A stretch of 64,000 bases of DNA from Actinoallomurus liliacearum (GTDB taxonomy: Bacteria > Actinomycetota > Actinomycetes > Streptosporangiales > Streptosporangiaceae), in NCBI RefSeq assembly GCF_039542035.1, contig NZ_BAABHJ010000040.1, positions 744,001 through 808,000 of the forward strand, in the 5' to 3' direction. The notes under the pieces were generated by a model that did not search any database, was not told the origin of the DNA, and saw only the letters and a list, made by a program, of their open reading frames with translations. Positions 50,961 to 60,033 of the stretch are shown piece by piece. Every line of letters starts with the position of its first letter. The first letter of the stretch is position 1. The position numbers were made by a program, and so were the translations under genes.

Positions 50961-52570
50961 GTCCAGCTACCGGTGCCGGGGCCCTCGGCTCCGCCCAGAT
51001 ACCTTCGGCGAAGCTCCTCTCGGCGGATCTTTCCGGTCCCGGTGCGGGGCATGTCCTCGATGTCGATCACGATCGGCTCGGCCAGTTCGGGAAGTCCGCG
51101 CACCGCCCTTCGCCATTGCCCCTGGTCGAGGCGGCCGTCGGGGGCGGCGACGACGGGCACCGGTGGCCCATCACTGACCGCCAGCAATGCCACGTCGTGC
51201 TTCTTGGGCAGGTAGTCGACGAGCACGTCCTCCAGCTCGATGCAGCTGATGCCGGGCGTGTAGTTGACCTCGCGATCGAGGACCTTGACCTTCCCGGTCC
51301 GGGTCTTGATGCCGATGTCACCGGTGTTCCACCACTCGCCCACGGCCTTTTCGTTCCAGCGTTCGGGCTCGCCGAAGTACCCGATGCAGCGCGCCCTCGT
51401 ACGGGCGAACACCAGCCCGGGCGTGCCGTTCGGGACCGGGCGGAAGGTCCGCGGGTCGACCACCTTGATCTGGACGAACGTGGGCATCGGCCGGCCCACC
51501 GTGCGGGGGCCCGGCTCCTGGTCGCGCCGCTTGTTCGCCCTGCGCCGCGTGATGAACGTCATTCCCAGGCCGCCGGTCTCCGACTGCCCATAGCCGTCCC
51601 GCCAGAGGGGGAAACGATGACGGGAGGCGTTCAGGAAAGTGCGAACCCTCGACCAGTGAACGGCGTCGAAATTGCTGATGAACATCCGCACCGAGGAGAA
51701 GACGTTGCTCCGGCGCTCTTCGGCGAGCTCCTCCATTCGGTCGTAGTCGATCGGCAGCGCCTCGATCACGGTGGGCTGATGTTCCCGGAACAGCGGCCCG
51801 ACGATCTCGGGGTCGTTGTCGCTCATCAGGAGCACTTTGGCGGGAGACAGGGTCAGTACCGAATAGATCCAGGTGAAGGAGCGCGCGTGAACGTAGGGCA
51901 GGAACACCGCGACGGTGTCGTCCCGCCGATAGGTGATCGGCGGTAGATGGCGGCATTCCAGCCTGGCCATCTGACCCTGGAGCTTGTCGGGGGTGTACAT
52001 GATGAGCTTTGGAATGCCCGTGGTTCCCGACGTGTGGGTGAGCATCATCAGCTCGTCATTCGCGCGTGGCGCGGGAGGCGGCTCGTCGGCTCCGTCGAGA
52101 TCCGCAAGGGTCAGTGCCTGCGGTATCTCCTTGTCGAGGCACAAGGTCTGCTCGACGAGCGCGGACAGCGGGCTCGCGCCGTTGCCTTCGCTTGCCAGGC
52201 GTTGCTGGTCGCTGACCAGCAGCTTCGGCTCGACGCGTCGCAGCAGGGCGCGCACCGCCTCATCGGGCAGTAAGCCCGAGAGCATGACGGGAACAGCGCC
52301 GATTCGGCATGCGGCGGCCGCGAGCAGAAGGCAGTCGAAGTGGTTGTTCTTGAACACGGCGACCCGGTCGCCGGTGCGAATTCCCGCAGCGTACAGCGCT
52401 GCCGAGGTTCTCCGCACGAGTTGCGCCAACTCCTCGATATCGAGGAGGGTCCGGCCCGCCGGATCGATGTCGAGTGGGTGGCTGAGACGGAAGATCATCG
52501 GATTGTCCAGTTCGGCCCTATGGTCGAACAGGAGACCTACATTCGACTTCCAGAGTTGTTTCCTGTGCAC
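50957..52570 (-). CDS. ANL-superfamily adenylating enzyme coupled to the CDPS
   Basis: The 537-residue AMP-forming ligase has P-loop HTSGTTGIPK (179-188), the A5 motif YGQSETGG (327-334), WWNTGD (413-418), the hinge region LDREVNYTPG (431-440) and catalytic Lys514 in PRTGTGKIRRE, so the site is complete. Start GTG 52570 follows GGGGAG by four bases. No carrier-protein or second domain is fused. Whether it loads CoA, an amine or a tRNA-like acceptor is open. It precedes and overlaps the CDPS gene, so the two products probably act in one pathway. Acylation of a cyclodipeptide or supply of an unusual acyl group are inferences. Confidence 0.88.
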   Translation of the reverse strand: MHRKQLWKSNVGLLFDHRAELDNPMIFRLSHPLDIDPAGRTLLDIEELAQLVRRTSAALYAAGIRTGDRVAVFKNNHFDCLLLAAAACRIGAVPVMLSGLLPDEAVRALLRRVEPKLLVSDQQRLASEGNGASPLSALVEQTLCLDKEIPQALTLADLDGADEPPPAPRANDELMMLTHTSGTTGIPKLIMYTPDKLQGQMARLECRHLPPITYRRDDTVAVFLPYVHARSFTWIYSVLTLSPAKVLLMSDNDPEIVGPLFREHQPTVIEALPIDYDRMEELAEERRSNVFSSVRMFISNFDAVHWSRVRTFLNASRHRFPLWRDGYGQSETGGLGMTFITRRRANKRRDQEPGPRTVGRPMPTFVQIKVVDPRTFRPVPNGTPGLVFARTRARCIGYFGEPERWNEKAVGEWWNTGDIGIKTRTGKVKVLDREVNYTPGISCIELEDVLVDYLPKKHDVALLAVSDGPPVPVVAAPDGRLDQGQWRRAVRGLPELAEPIVIDIEDMPRTGTGKIRREELRRRYLGGAEGPGTGSWT

Positions 52571-53000
52571 CGTTCTCCCCGTTGCTTGATGCAGGCTTCG
52601 GCTATGCAGGCGAAAATCGCTGGTCTGGATCAAGGCCCAGTGAACCAATCGTCAATCAGCGAGTCAATCTCACTGGTCACTCCTGTCACAAAGGCCGAAT
52701 GTGGTCATGAGGATGGCCCGATATGCACGTCGAGTGGTCAAGAAGTTGCTCGCTGTCAATCCACTCGGATTACTGATTACTCGGCGTGACGCGGGCGCGC
52801 CTCGGCTTTGGTGACGGCCGAGCAAGGCTGTGCCGAGGGTCATTGGCCATGGCCTCATCGTCTGAGACGATCAGGTCAGGTGGATCCGGCATGCCGACCG
52901 CGGTGGATACGAAAATTCCGACATGTAAGAGATCGCGATGATCTTCGGGGTCGGCCGGAAATCCTGATTTCTCGTATCGCTTGAATCTCGGGGGAAATTC
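52571..53000. other. AT-richer divergent promoter region
   Basis: This region lies between the ANL-CDPS operon (minus) and the secreted 1061-residue protein (plus). It is visibly more AT-rich than its flanks and has no protein-like frame. It contains repeated AATC/GTCAATC elements at about 52640-52680, two TTGAC boxes on the minus strand and an inverted repeat at 52857-52871. Promoters of both transcripts must lie here. Confidence 0.6.
52857..52871. promoter_or_regulatory. Inverted repeat ATCGTC-TGA-GACGAT
   Basis: Perfect 6-bp arms surround a 3-base spacer in the divergent intergenic region, 130 bases before the secreted protein gene. The size fits an operator for a dimeric regulator. No regulator can be assigned. 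Confidence 0.4.
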
Positions 53001-56000
53001 ATGCGAAGAGCCGTGACATTGAGCGCCGTCCTGGTGCTCATGGTCGAGGTCGCCGTCGGCATGCCCGCGCTGAGCGCGGCCGACCCTCCGGTGATCTTCA
53101 CCGAGTCCCAGTTGTCCAGGGTGCTGCTCGGACCGGCCGTTCAGGTCAAGGACGCACCACCCGACTACGACAAGGACGTGGTGGCCAGCGCCGAGCTCGT
53201 CGACTGGCGGAAGAAGAACCCCTCGGCACCGGCCGCGGCGGTCGACGCGCACGTTCGATCGCTGCTGGCCGGCCTGGCGAACCCGCCCAAGGACCACATG
53301 GTGGAGTCCCGTCCGGAACGGTGGCGGGCCCTGCTGAAGGCCGTCTACGCCACGCAGGGGATGGAGATCACCGGGCCGCGGACGAGCGAGCTCCTGGCCG
53401 TGGTGACGGCGCGGGACCTCTTCCAGGCGGTGCGTTCCAAGGAGCAGCGCCTGAGAGGTGCGCAGCAGGGCGTCGACCTCGACGTCTCCTTCACCAAGGC
53501 CGCCTCGGGCGTCTGGATGGCCGTGTACGACGCGGCGGCGACGGACCCGGCGTTCGCCGCCGCGTGGCGCGACCACGTCGGCGTGGCCCGGCCCGGGGAA
53601 CCGTACGCCCTGGCCGCGACCGCCACCTCGGAGACGCTGAAGACGCTGCCCGGACTGCGTGACGTGGCCAAGGTCGATCGCCTGGTCGCCGCGGGCAACG
53701 CGGGCAGGACGGCGTTCTACGGCGAGGTCCGACGCCAACTCGACACGTTCACCGATCAGGCGGCCGTGCTCGACCTGCCCCGCAGGCTGGTGGAGGCCGA
53801 CGCCTCCACCCGGATGCCCGATGACCCGGACGCGTACGTCTCCCCGGAGGTCATCGAGCAGTACAAGAAGAACCAGGAGTTCCGGCAGAAGACCATCGAC
53901 GGCCTGAAAAGCGGCGGCGAGTTCCTCGTCGGCGCCGTGAAGTACGTCGACGCCGGGCTCGGCAACCAGATCGCTCAGTACCTCGAGCCCTTCGCCAAGG
54001 TGCTCACGTCGTACAACGAACTGATCACCGCGGTCGGCACCATCGGGGCCGCCACCTCGGTGGGCGCGGCCTTCGGCGGGATCGGCGCCGCGGTCGGCGC
54101 CGCGGTGGGGATCGTGCAGGTCTTCTCGGGAGTGCTCGGCGGCAGCAAGGGCGCCGACCAGGCCGCCCAGAAGCAGATCCTGGAGGCCATGAACCGCGGG
54201 TTCACCGGGATCCACGAGGACCTCAAGGTGATCCGGCAGAACATGAACGACCGGTTCGACCGCGTCGACAAGAGCCTGGACCAGATCTTCTCCACTCTGG
54301 TCGACCGGTTCGGCACCCTGATCGAGGCGATCAAGGACGTCAACGCCAACGTCCAGGTCATCCACGAGCAACTGCTGGGACTGCAGTCGCAGCTGCAGAA
54401 TTTCGGCTCGGACATCCTCAACTCGTTGAAGGACGACCAGAAGGGCGCGTTCATCGCGGCGGCCACCCACTACGTCGACTACCCGGCCTTCAACAACGGC
54501 CGGACGCTGGACACCTACAAGACCTACACGGAGGGCGTGGACGTCTTCATGGCCACCGCGCGGGACACCGCGCGCAACAGCACCTTCACCCAGCAGAACT
54601 ACGCGCTGGACGACCCCCGAGCGGCCCTGACCGCGCGGAGCACGCCGTCCGACAACGGATCACCCGGGGCGGCGGGTGCGGTGGACTGGCTCGCCGACTA
54701 CGCGAACCGCCACTACGGCTCGGCGTATCGCGTATCGCCGCCGAGCCTGATGACGCCGAACGCCGACCTGTGGGCGGAGGCGGCGCGCGCCTACTACCTG
54801 ACCGCACTGCAGAACCCGCGATGGGCCGGCGCGGAAGGCGACGACCAGGCACGGGCCACCGCGCTGAGCAACGCCGGGCTGGAGATCCGCCAGGCGGCCG
54901 CCCAGTTCGTCACCGGCCACGCGGCTCCCCCCAAGATCTTCAGTGACCTCGAAGGCGACAACCTCCGCTCGACGAGCGCCTTCGCGACGGAGGTGGAGGA
55001 GCTGAAGTACCGGGTGATGAACGACGCCCGGCGGTTCAACCTCTGGGACGACGTCGAAGGCATCTACAACGCCCTCAACGCGGACGGTCGGCTGCGGCAG
55101 CTGCCGGGCGTGGCGCCGACCATGTCCCGCTGTGGCGGCGGCGATCCCATCCAGACGCCCGACAGCACGAAGCGGATCGACGACATCAGCCACGCGCTGA
55201 TGGTCGACCGCTGGATCAACCCGGGTCGCAGCAACGTCGAGATGTGCTACAGCGGCGAGTACCTGACCGAACACAACGGGGCGATGCTGTGCGAGCGCGG
55301 GAACTGGTGCCACCGCTCGCACTACTACGACCTCACCGTCACCTTCACCTACACCGTGACGGGGCCGGGCGGACCGCCGATCGAGGCCAAGAAGGTCATC
55401 TACATCCGCCACGACCTCCGCAAGTGCACGTGGTGGGGCTTCCCGAACGACCCGATGCCCGCCAACTGCCCGCGGGGCATACCGAACGTGCACGACGAGC
55501 TGAACAAGCCGAACGAGTACCTCGGTCCCATCGGGAACACACCGCCGGTGTCGGCCACGGCGGGATTGGCCGAGGTCACGCAGATGATCTCCGACCGGCG
55601 GGCGCAGTACTACGACCTGGTCGCGAGGGAGCTCGGCGAGGGCCACATCGCGGCGGCGCGCGACATGAACGACCAGGCGCTGCTGTGGCGGGCGTACACC
55701 GACGTCCTGGTGCCCCGGCTCTCGCGCGAGGACGACAGGCTGCGCCGTCTCCTCTACGGGCCGCACAGCCTGGTGGCCGACGCCCCCGTCGCGGTGGGGC
55801 AGGTGACCAACCCCATCCTGACGGCGACGTACGTTCAGGCCGCTCGGGCGCAGCGCGCCGGCGGCCTGAACGGTCCCCTGGTGCTCGACACGATCAAGAC
55901 CGACACCGGCGACTGCGCGCAGTTCCGCAACCGGGCGACGGACGCCGTGGCCACCTGCGTGAGCAAGGCCGCCGCCCAGCGAGTACGTGACCTGGACTCC

Positions 56001-56186
56001 CGATTCCAACTCGCCTTCAACAACTACGAACCACGCGCACGGGTCCTGGACACCTCGCCGCTGGTCGATGAGGTGCTCGACAACCTGCGGCTGGTCAGCC
56101 AGTACGTACGAACGGCCTATCCCGCCCCGCCGCCGGCCCGCCCCGCCCCGGCCCTGACCGGGCGTCGGTTCATGGAGAAGAAGTAG
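53001..56186 (+). CDS. Large secreted protein with hydrophobic hairpin and coiled coil, pore-former-like
   Basis: The 1061-residue product starts at ATG 53001 behind GGGGGA, with a signal peptide (about 1-27, ending ALSA). Residues 35-335 are mostly helical and charged. Residues 341-381 form a 41-residue uncharged Gly/Ala/Val/Ile stretch (LITAVGTIGAATSVG, then GAAVGAAVGIVQVFSGVLGG). A long coiled coil (about 385-477: RFDRVDKSLDQIF, HEQLLGLQSQLQ) comes next. About 580 further residues follow, with a Cys-containing domain around 710-830. A membrane-competent hairpin beside long helices is the layout of alpha-helical pore-forming toxins. No family was recognised, so this is structural inference. 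Confidence 0.85.
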   Translation: MRRAVTLSAVLVLMVEVAVGMPALSAADPPVIFTESQLSRVLLGPAVQVKDAPPDYDKDVVASAELVDWRKKNPSAPAAAVDAHVRSLLAGLANPPKDHMVESRPERWRALLKAVYATQGMEITGPRTSELLAVVTARDLFQAVRSKEQRLRGAQQGVDLDVSFTKAASGVWMAVYDAAATDPAFAAAWRDHVGVARPGEPYALAATATSETLKTLPGLRDVAKVDRLVAAGNAGRTAFYGEVRRQLDTFTDQAAVLDLPRRLVEADASTRMPDDPDAYVSPEVIEQYKKNQEFRQKTIDGLKSGGEFLVGAVKYVDAGLGNQIAQYLEPFAKVLTSYNELITAVGTIGAATSVGAAFGGIGAAVGAAVGIVQVFSGVLGGSKGADQAAQKQILEAMNRGFTGIHEDLKVIRQNMNDRFDRVDKSLDQIFSTLVDRFGTLIEAIKDVNANVQVIHEQLLGLQSQLQNFGSDILNSLKDDQKGAFIAAATHYVDYPAFNNGRTLDTYKTYTEGVDVFMATARDTARNSTFTQQNYALDDPRAALTARSTPSDNGSPGAAGAVDWLADYANRHYGSAYRVSPPSLMTPNADLWAEAARAYYLTALQNPRWAGAEGDDQARATALSNAGLEIRQAAAQFVTGHAAPPKIFSDLEGDNLRSTSAFATEVEELKYRVMNDARRFNLWDDVEGIYNALNADGRLRQLPGVAPTMSRCGGGDPIQTPDSTKRIDDISHALMVDRWINPGRSNVEMCYSGEYLTEHNGAMLCERGNWCHRSHYYDLTVTFTYTVTGPGGPPIEAKKVIYIRHDLRKCTWWGFPNDPMPANCPRGIPNVHDELNKPNEYLGPIGNTPPVSATAGLAEVTQMISDRRAQYYDLVARELGEGHIAAARDMNDQALLWRAYTDVLVPRLSREDDRLRRLLYGPHSLVADAPVAVGQVTNPILTATYVQAARAQRAGGLNGPLVLDTIKTDTGDCAQFRNRATDAVATCVSKAAAQRVRDLDSRFQLAFNNYEPRARVLDTSPLVDEVLDNLRLVSQYVRTAYPAPPPARPAPALTGRRFMEKK

Positions 56187-56201
56187 TCGTACGGCGTCAC
56201 G

Positions 56202-57089
56202 TCACCAGAACCCGGTGCAGGCGTTGCGCGGGAGGTCGGTGGGCCAGTTCGGCGTGTCACCGCAGGCGCGGAAGTGCCACGACGGCCCGATCTCGTGCGC
56301 GCGGCTCGCGAAGGTCGCGCCGGTCGTGGTGAACGGGCCGCACTGGGTCCACGTCTTGCCGTCGTCGCGGGTCCAGTCCATCCAGACGCGGTCGCCGTAC
56401 CGGGCACCCGTGATCTGCGCCCAGACCATCTCGTGTCCGCCGATGCTCCGGGTGAGCAACTGCACGGTGGCGGTGTGGTCGCGGCCGTGCACCTTGGCCG
56501 GCGCGAGCGGGACCTGGCCGTCCTGCCGGCCCGGCCACGGCCAGTCCTTGCACGCGGCGAACTGCTGTACGACCGGAGGCCTGGGCGCAGGCGCCAGCCA
56601 GCGCCCGACGAGCACGCCGGACCCGCCGAAGACCACAGCGGTCGAGCCCATCAGGGTGGCGACGACGAGCCGGGCGCGGCGATCGAAACGGCGCGGCGGC
56701 GGCACGGGTTCGGGAGCCGGTCGGGGCTCCGCCTCCGGCGGCGGAGCCGGTTCGCCGAACGGCGCGGGCAGCGGCGGGCAGGCGCCCTGGCGGTGACGGT
56801 CGTCGGTGAGGTGCTCCCACAGCGGGCGCAGCCGCGCCGGATCGTCCTCGGCCAGCCGCGACAACCGCTGGATCACGGCCCAGGGCGGGACGATCCGCCC
56901 CGACAGATAGCGGGAGATCGAGGAGTCGCTCGCGTGCACGAGCGCTTCGAGCTCCTTGAGGCTCTTCCCGGTGCGGGTCCGCAGCGCCTGGAGCTCGGCG
57001 GCGAGCCGTGGCCCCGCGGCGCAGTCCGCTGTCTCCGGCCGCTCTGGACGGGGTTCTTCCGCTGGCCGCTTCATCCCGACGCATCCCAT
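56202..57089 (-). CDS. XRE-type HTH protein with membrane anchor and extracytoplasmic domain
   Basis: The 295-residue protein has an XRE helix-turn-helix (about 27-90: GKSLKELEALVHASDSSISRYL). A proline-rich linker is followed by one membrane segment (about 140-165) and an outer domain with paired cysteines (AACKDWPWPG, QCGPF, RACGDTPNW, NACTGFW). Such one-pass HTH proteins are frequent in actinobacteria and may sense envelope or extracellular cues. Its stop is 16 bases from that of the secreted protein, convergently. MKRPAEEP (57074) is an alternative start. Confidence 0.85.
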   Translation of the reverse strand: MGCVGMKRPAEEPRPERPETADCAAGPRLAAELQALRTRTGKSLKELEALVHASDSSISRYLSGRIVPPWAVIQRLSRLAEDDPARLRPLWEHLTDDRHRQGACPPLPAPFGEPAPPPEAEPRPAPEPVPPPRRFDRRARLVVATLMGSTAVVFGGSGVLVGRWLAPAPRPPVVQQFAACKDWPWPGRQDGQVPLAPAKVHGRDHTATVQLLTRSIGGHEMVWAQITGARYGDRVWMDWTRDDGKTWTQCGPFTTTGATFASRAHEIGPSWHFRACGDTPNWPTDLPRNACTGFW

Positions 57090-57219
57090 CCGGCCGCGGC
57101 CGAGCGCGCCGCCCCTGGGGCCGGGGGCTCGCCGCGATCATCCGATCCCACGCGCCATTCATCCCATCACATGCGAGACGCGTGTGCCGTTCTCGCTGCG
57201 CGGCGACATAATCACTGAA

Positions 57220-58419
57220 GTGAATTTCGACGGACTGATCAGCGACCTCGCATCGTCGGATGAGGCGATCTGGAGGCCGGCCCAGAACACCTTCAAGGAG
57301 CTCGGTGACGCCGGGGTCCCCGCGTTGATGGCGGAACTGCTCGATGAGGAGTCGCCGCTCGACTGGGCCCGGGCGGGCTTTCTGCTGAGAGAGCTGGGCG
57401 ACGCGGCGTTCTGCGCGATTCGTGACGCGGTCGCCACCGACCTGCCGGAAGAGCCGGCGCGAAGGGCCGGCTGGACGTTCGGCGGTTTCTTCGGTGAGTA
57501 CTGGGACCGTCTCCTGGAGTCGCTTGAGCATCCCTCGGCCGACGTCCGGGAGTGCGCGGCCCTCTGCCTGCAGAGAATGGGCACGGAGGCGCTGCCGGCG
57601 ACCGGCGCGCTGATCCGGCTGCTCGGCGATCCGGACCTGGGCGTACAGCAACGAGCGATCTGGGCGCTGGAGGAGCTGGGGCCCGGAACGCTGGACGCGT
57701 TGCGTGAGGTGCGGAGGTCCGGTCCGGGCGCGTATCGCGCGAACGCCTTCAGCGCGATGATGAACATCGGCGGACCCGAAGTCCTGTCACGAAAGGACCA
57801 GGATCTCTGGCGACGCCATCTCGGGGCGAAGGCCGTCGCCGACCGTCCCCAGATGATCTGGGAGAACAGCTGCATCGCCGTTCCCGGCGGTGACCAGAAG
57901 GCCATCCTGGAGATCCTGGATTTCTCCGACCCCGGTCCGATGTACTTCGACCTGGGATTGGCCGTCGCCAGTGGATCATGGTGGACGGTGCCGCCGGTCG
58001 AGCACACCCAGCGGGCCGAGGCGTTCATCACTCCGGAGGTCGACGGCTGGACTCTCATCGTCAGCGGCTGGTGCTACCCGGCGTGGGATGACGAGTGGTA
58101 CGCGCAGACGCGCGACGCCCTGCGACGGCTGAGCGAGCGTTTCGGCGTCGCATGGGGATTCGCCGGGCGCGGCTATGCCGGTACGGAGGCGTGGGCCTGT
58201 GCCAAGGGCGGCGACGTCATCTGGGAGCAAGAGGTCACCCAGGACGACGAGTGGGGCGAGGACGATTCCACCGGGGGCATCGACACGGACGAGCCGCTCG
58301 GCATCGACCCGACCGCACTGACCGAGAAGACCCCCATGCGCGGCGCGGGCCTGCGTGCGCTGACCCCGTACGGGCGCGACGCTCCACGGAGGGAAGCCTC
58401 CGAGCCCGCCACGGGATGA
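57220..58419 (+). CDS. HEAT-repeat-like protein with C-terminal domain of unknown fold
   Basis: The 399-residue protein starts at GTG 57220 (VNFDGLISDLASSDEAIW). Residues about 5-190 form HEAT-type helical pairs, for example ADVRECAALCLQRMGTEALP and DLGVQQRAIWALEELGPGTL. The second half has WTLIVSGWCYPAWDDEWY and FGVAWGFAGRGYAGTEAWA, with a strongly acidic tail. This half has the look of small immunity-type domains, but I cannot name it. It lies divergent from the XRE gene and close to the pore-former-like protein. Confidence 0.75.
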   Translation: MNFDGLISDLASSDEAIWRPAQNTFKELGDAGVPALMAELLDEESPLDWARAGFLLRELGDAAFCAIRDAVATDLPEEPARRAGWTFGGFFGEYWDRLLESLEHPSADVRECAALCLQRMGTEALPATGALIRLLGDPDLGVQQRAIWALEELGPGTLDALREVRRSGPGAYRANAFSAMMNIGGPEVLSRKDQDLWRRHLGAKAVADRPQMIWENSCIAVPGGDQKAILEILDFSDPGPMYFDLGLAVASGSWWTVPPVEHTQRAEAFITPEVDGWTLIVSGWCYPAWDDEWYAQTRDALRRLSERFGVAWGFAGRGYAGTEAWACAKGGDVIWEQEVTQDDEWGEDDSTGGIDTDEPLGIDPTALTEKTPMRGAGLRALTPYGRDAPRREASEPATG

Positions 58420-58673
58420 GACCGCCCGAGGACTCGAGCCGGTCCACGCCGCTCTTGCCGCGGGTAACCGATGATCACCGAGAGCGTCGGCTCGTCGCCA
58501 AGTCTCACCTCTCGCGGTTTCGCCGAAGTCGGCCGAGGGGACGACGTCAGCGGATCATGCGGCATGAAGTCAGGGCAGTAATCCCTTGACGTGGGCAATC
58601 GTCGCCGCCGGCCGGGTCATCGCCGAAAGATCCGATCCTTTGTCTCGAATACTTCGGCCAAGGCGGTTGCTCC

Positions 58674-60023
58674 ATGGGATTTCCGAAGAGCATGGCGATG
58701 GTCATGTCCGGCGCGGTTCTCGTCGGGAGCGCATCCCTCGCCGCGGGCGCTGCTCCCCGGGCCGGCGCCGCAGCGGGTGTGGCCGAAGAGGTCATCTCCG
58801 ACGGTGGTTGCTGCGGGCCCCACAGCGGCCGATCGAGCAGCCGCGACGTCGACCGGAACCGCCATGGGGAACGGCTCGAAGGCAGAATCCGAAACCGCAA
58901 CTCCAACAGCGGCTACAGCCATGCGCAGCAGCAGGGACACGGTGAACAGGAATCCGCCGCCACCACCTCCTCCGCGGCTTCGGCTTCCCAATCTCCGCCG
59001 GGTGAGCCGACCGCGGCGATGCGGTCGTACCTTCGGGATCTGGCGGCGGAGAAGAAGTTCACCGGCTCGGCGCTGGTGGTACGGCGTGGGCGGGTGCTGG
59101 TGCGGTTCGCCGCCGGCGAGGCCGACGAGGAGAGACACATACCCGTCCGCCCGGACACGGTCTTCCTGATCGCCTCGGTCACCAAGCAGTTCACCTCAAT
59201 GCTCGTGCTGAAGCTTCGCGACCGTGGCCTGCTCGGCCTGGACGACCCGATCTGCCCGTATCTCATCCCGACGTACATCGACGCCTGCCCGGCGGCGTGG
59301 CAGCCCATCACGATCCGCGAAATCCTCGTCCATACCTCAGGCATCCCCGATTACCAGAATCTGCCCGGCTTCTATGAAAAGCTCTCGCAACCGACCACGA
59401 CCCGCGAGATCATCCAGCGGTTCGTGAATCTGCCACTGGACTTCACACCCGGCACCAGCTGGAAATACAGCAGTTCCGGCTACATCCTGGCCGGGGCGAT
59501 CATTCAGAGCGTGACGCACCAGCCGTACGGCGCCGTGCTGCACGACGAGATCACCGGCCCGCTGCACCTCCGAGACACCACTTACAGCAGGGGCTACGGG
59601 CCTCCCGGGCACGCGAAGGGCTACTTCACGATCGGGTCACCCGCCCCGCCCATCAACGGCTCCCAGGCGTTCGCCGCGACCGGAATCTACTCCACCACCG
59701 ACGACATCGCCCGCTGGGACCGGGCGTTCGGCGCCGACCTGGTCGCACCACCCGCCACCGTCGACGAGGCGTTCTCGCCACAGGCGCCATGCCCGCCCGG
59801 CGGCTGCCTCAACCTGCCGTCGAGCGCGTACGCCTTCGGCTGGCTCATCGACCGGCTCGACGGGCACCGACTCGTGTACCACCCGGGTCTGCTCCAGGGT
59901 TACGCCGCGAGCAACATGTACCTGCGTGACGACGACATCGAGGTCGTCGTGCTCAGCAACGTCGAAGCCACCGACACCAACGGCATCGCCCGCCACCTCG
60001 CCACGATGGCCCTCGGGTCGTAG
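58674..60023 (+). CDS. Secreted class C beta-lactamase-fold serine hydrolase
   Basis: The 449-residue product has a signal peptide (about 1-34) and an unusual low-complexity linker (about 35-112). The beta-lactamase/DD-peptidase domain has nucleophile Ser in SVTK, Tyr in the YSSSGY motif and HPG in place of KTG (VYHPGLLQGY). It could be a D-aminopeptidase, esterase or penicillin-binding-type carboxypeptidase. The linker is Arg/Asn/Gln-rich in this frame but Ala/Thr/Ser-rich in the next (TAADRAAATSTGTAMG), which hints at two compensating indels. Confidence 0.88.
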   Translation: MGFPKSMAMVMSGAVLVGSASLAAGAAPRAGAAAGVAEEVISDGGCCGPHSGRSSSRDVDRNRHGERLEGRIRNRNSNSGYSHAQQQGHGEQESAATTSSAASASQSPPGEPTAAMRSYLRDLAAEKKFTGSALVVRRGRVLVRFAAGEADEERHIPVRPDTVFLIASVTKQFTSMLVLKLRDRGLLGLDDPICPYLIPTYIDACPAAWQPITIREILVHTSGIPDYQNLPGFYEKLSQPTTTREIIQRFVNLPLDFTPGTSWKYSSSGYILAGAIIQSVTHQPYGAVLHDEITGPLHLRDTTYSRGYGPPGHAKGYFTIGSPAPPINGSQAFAATGIYSTTDDIARWDRAFGADLVAPPATVDEAFSPQAPCPPGGCLNLPSSAYAFGWLIDRLDGHRLVYHPGLLQGYAASNMYLRDDDIEVVVLSNVEATDTNGIARHLATMALGS

Positions 60024-60033
60024 AGCGCGGGGG

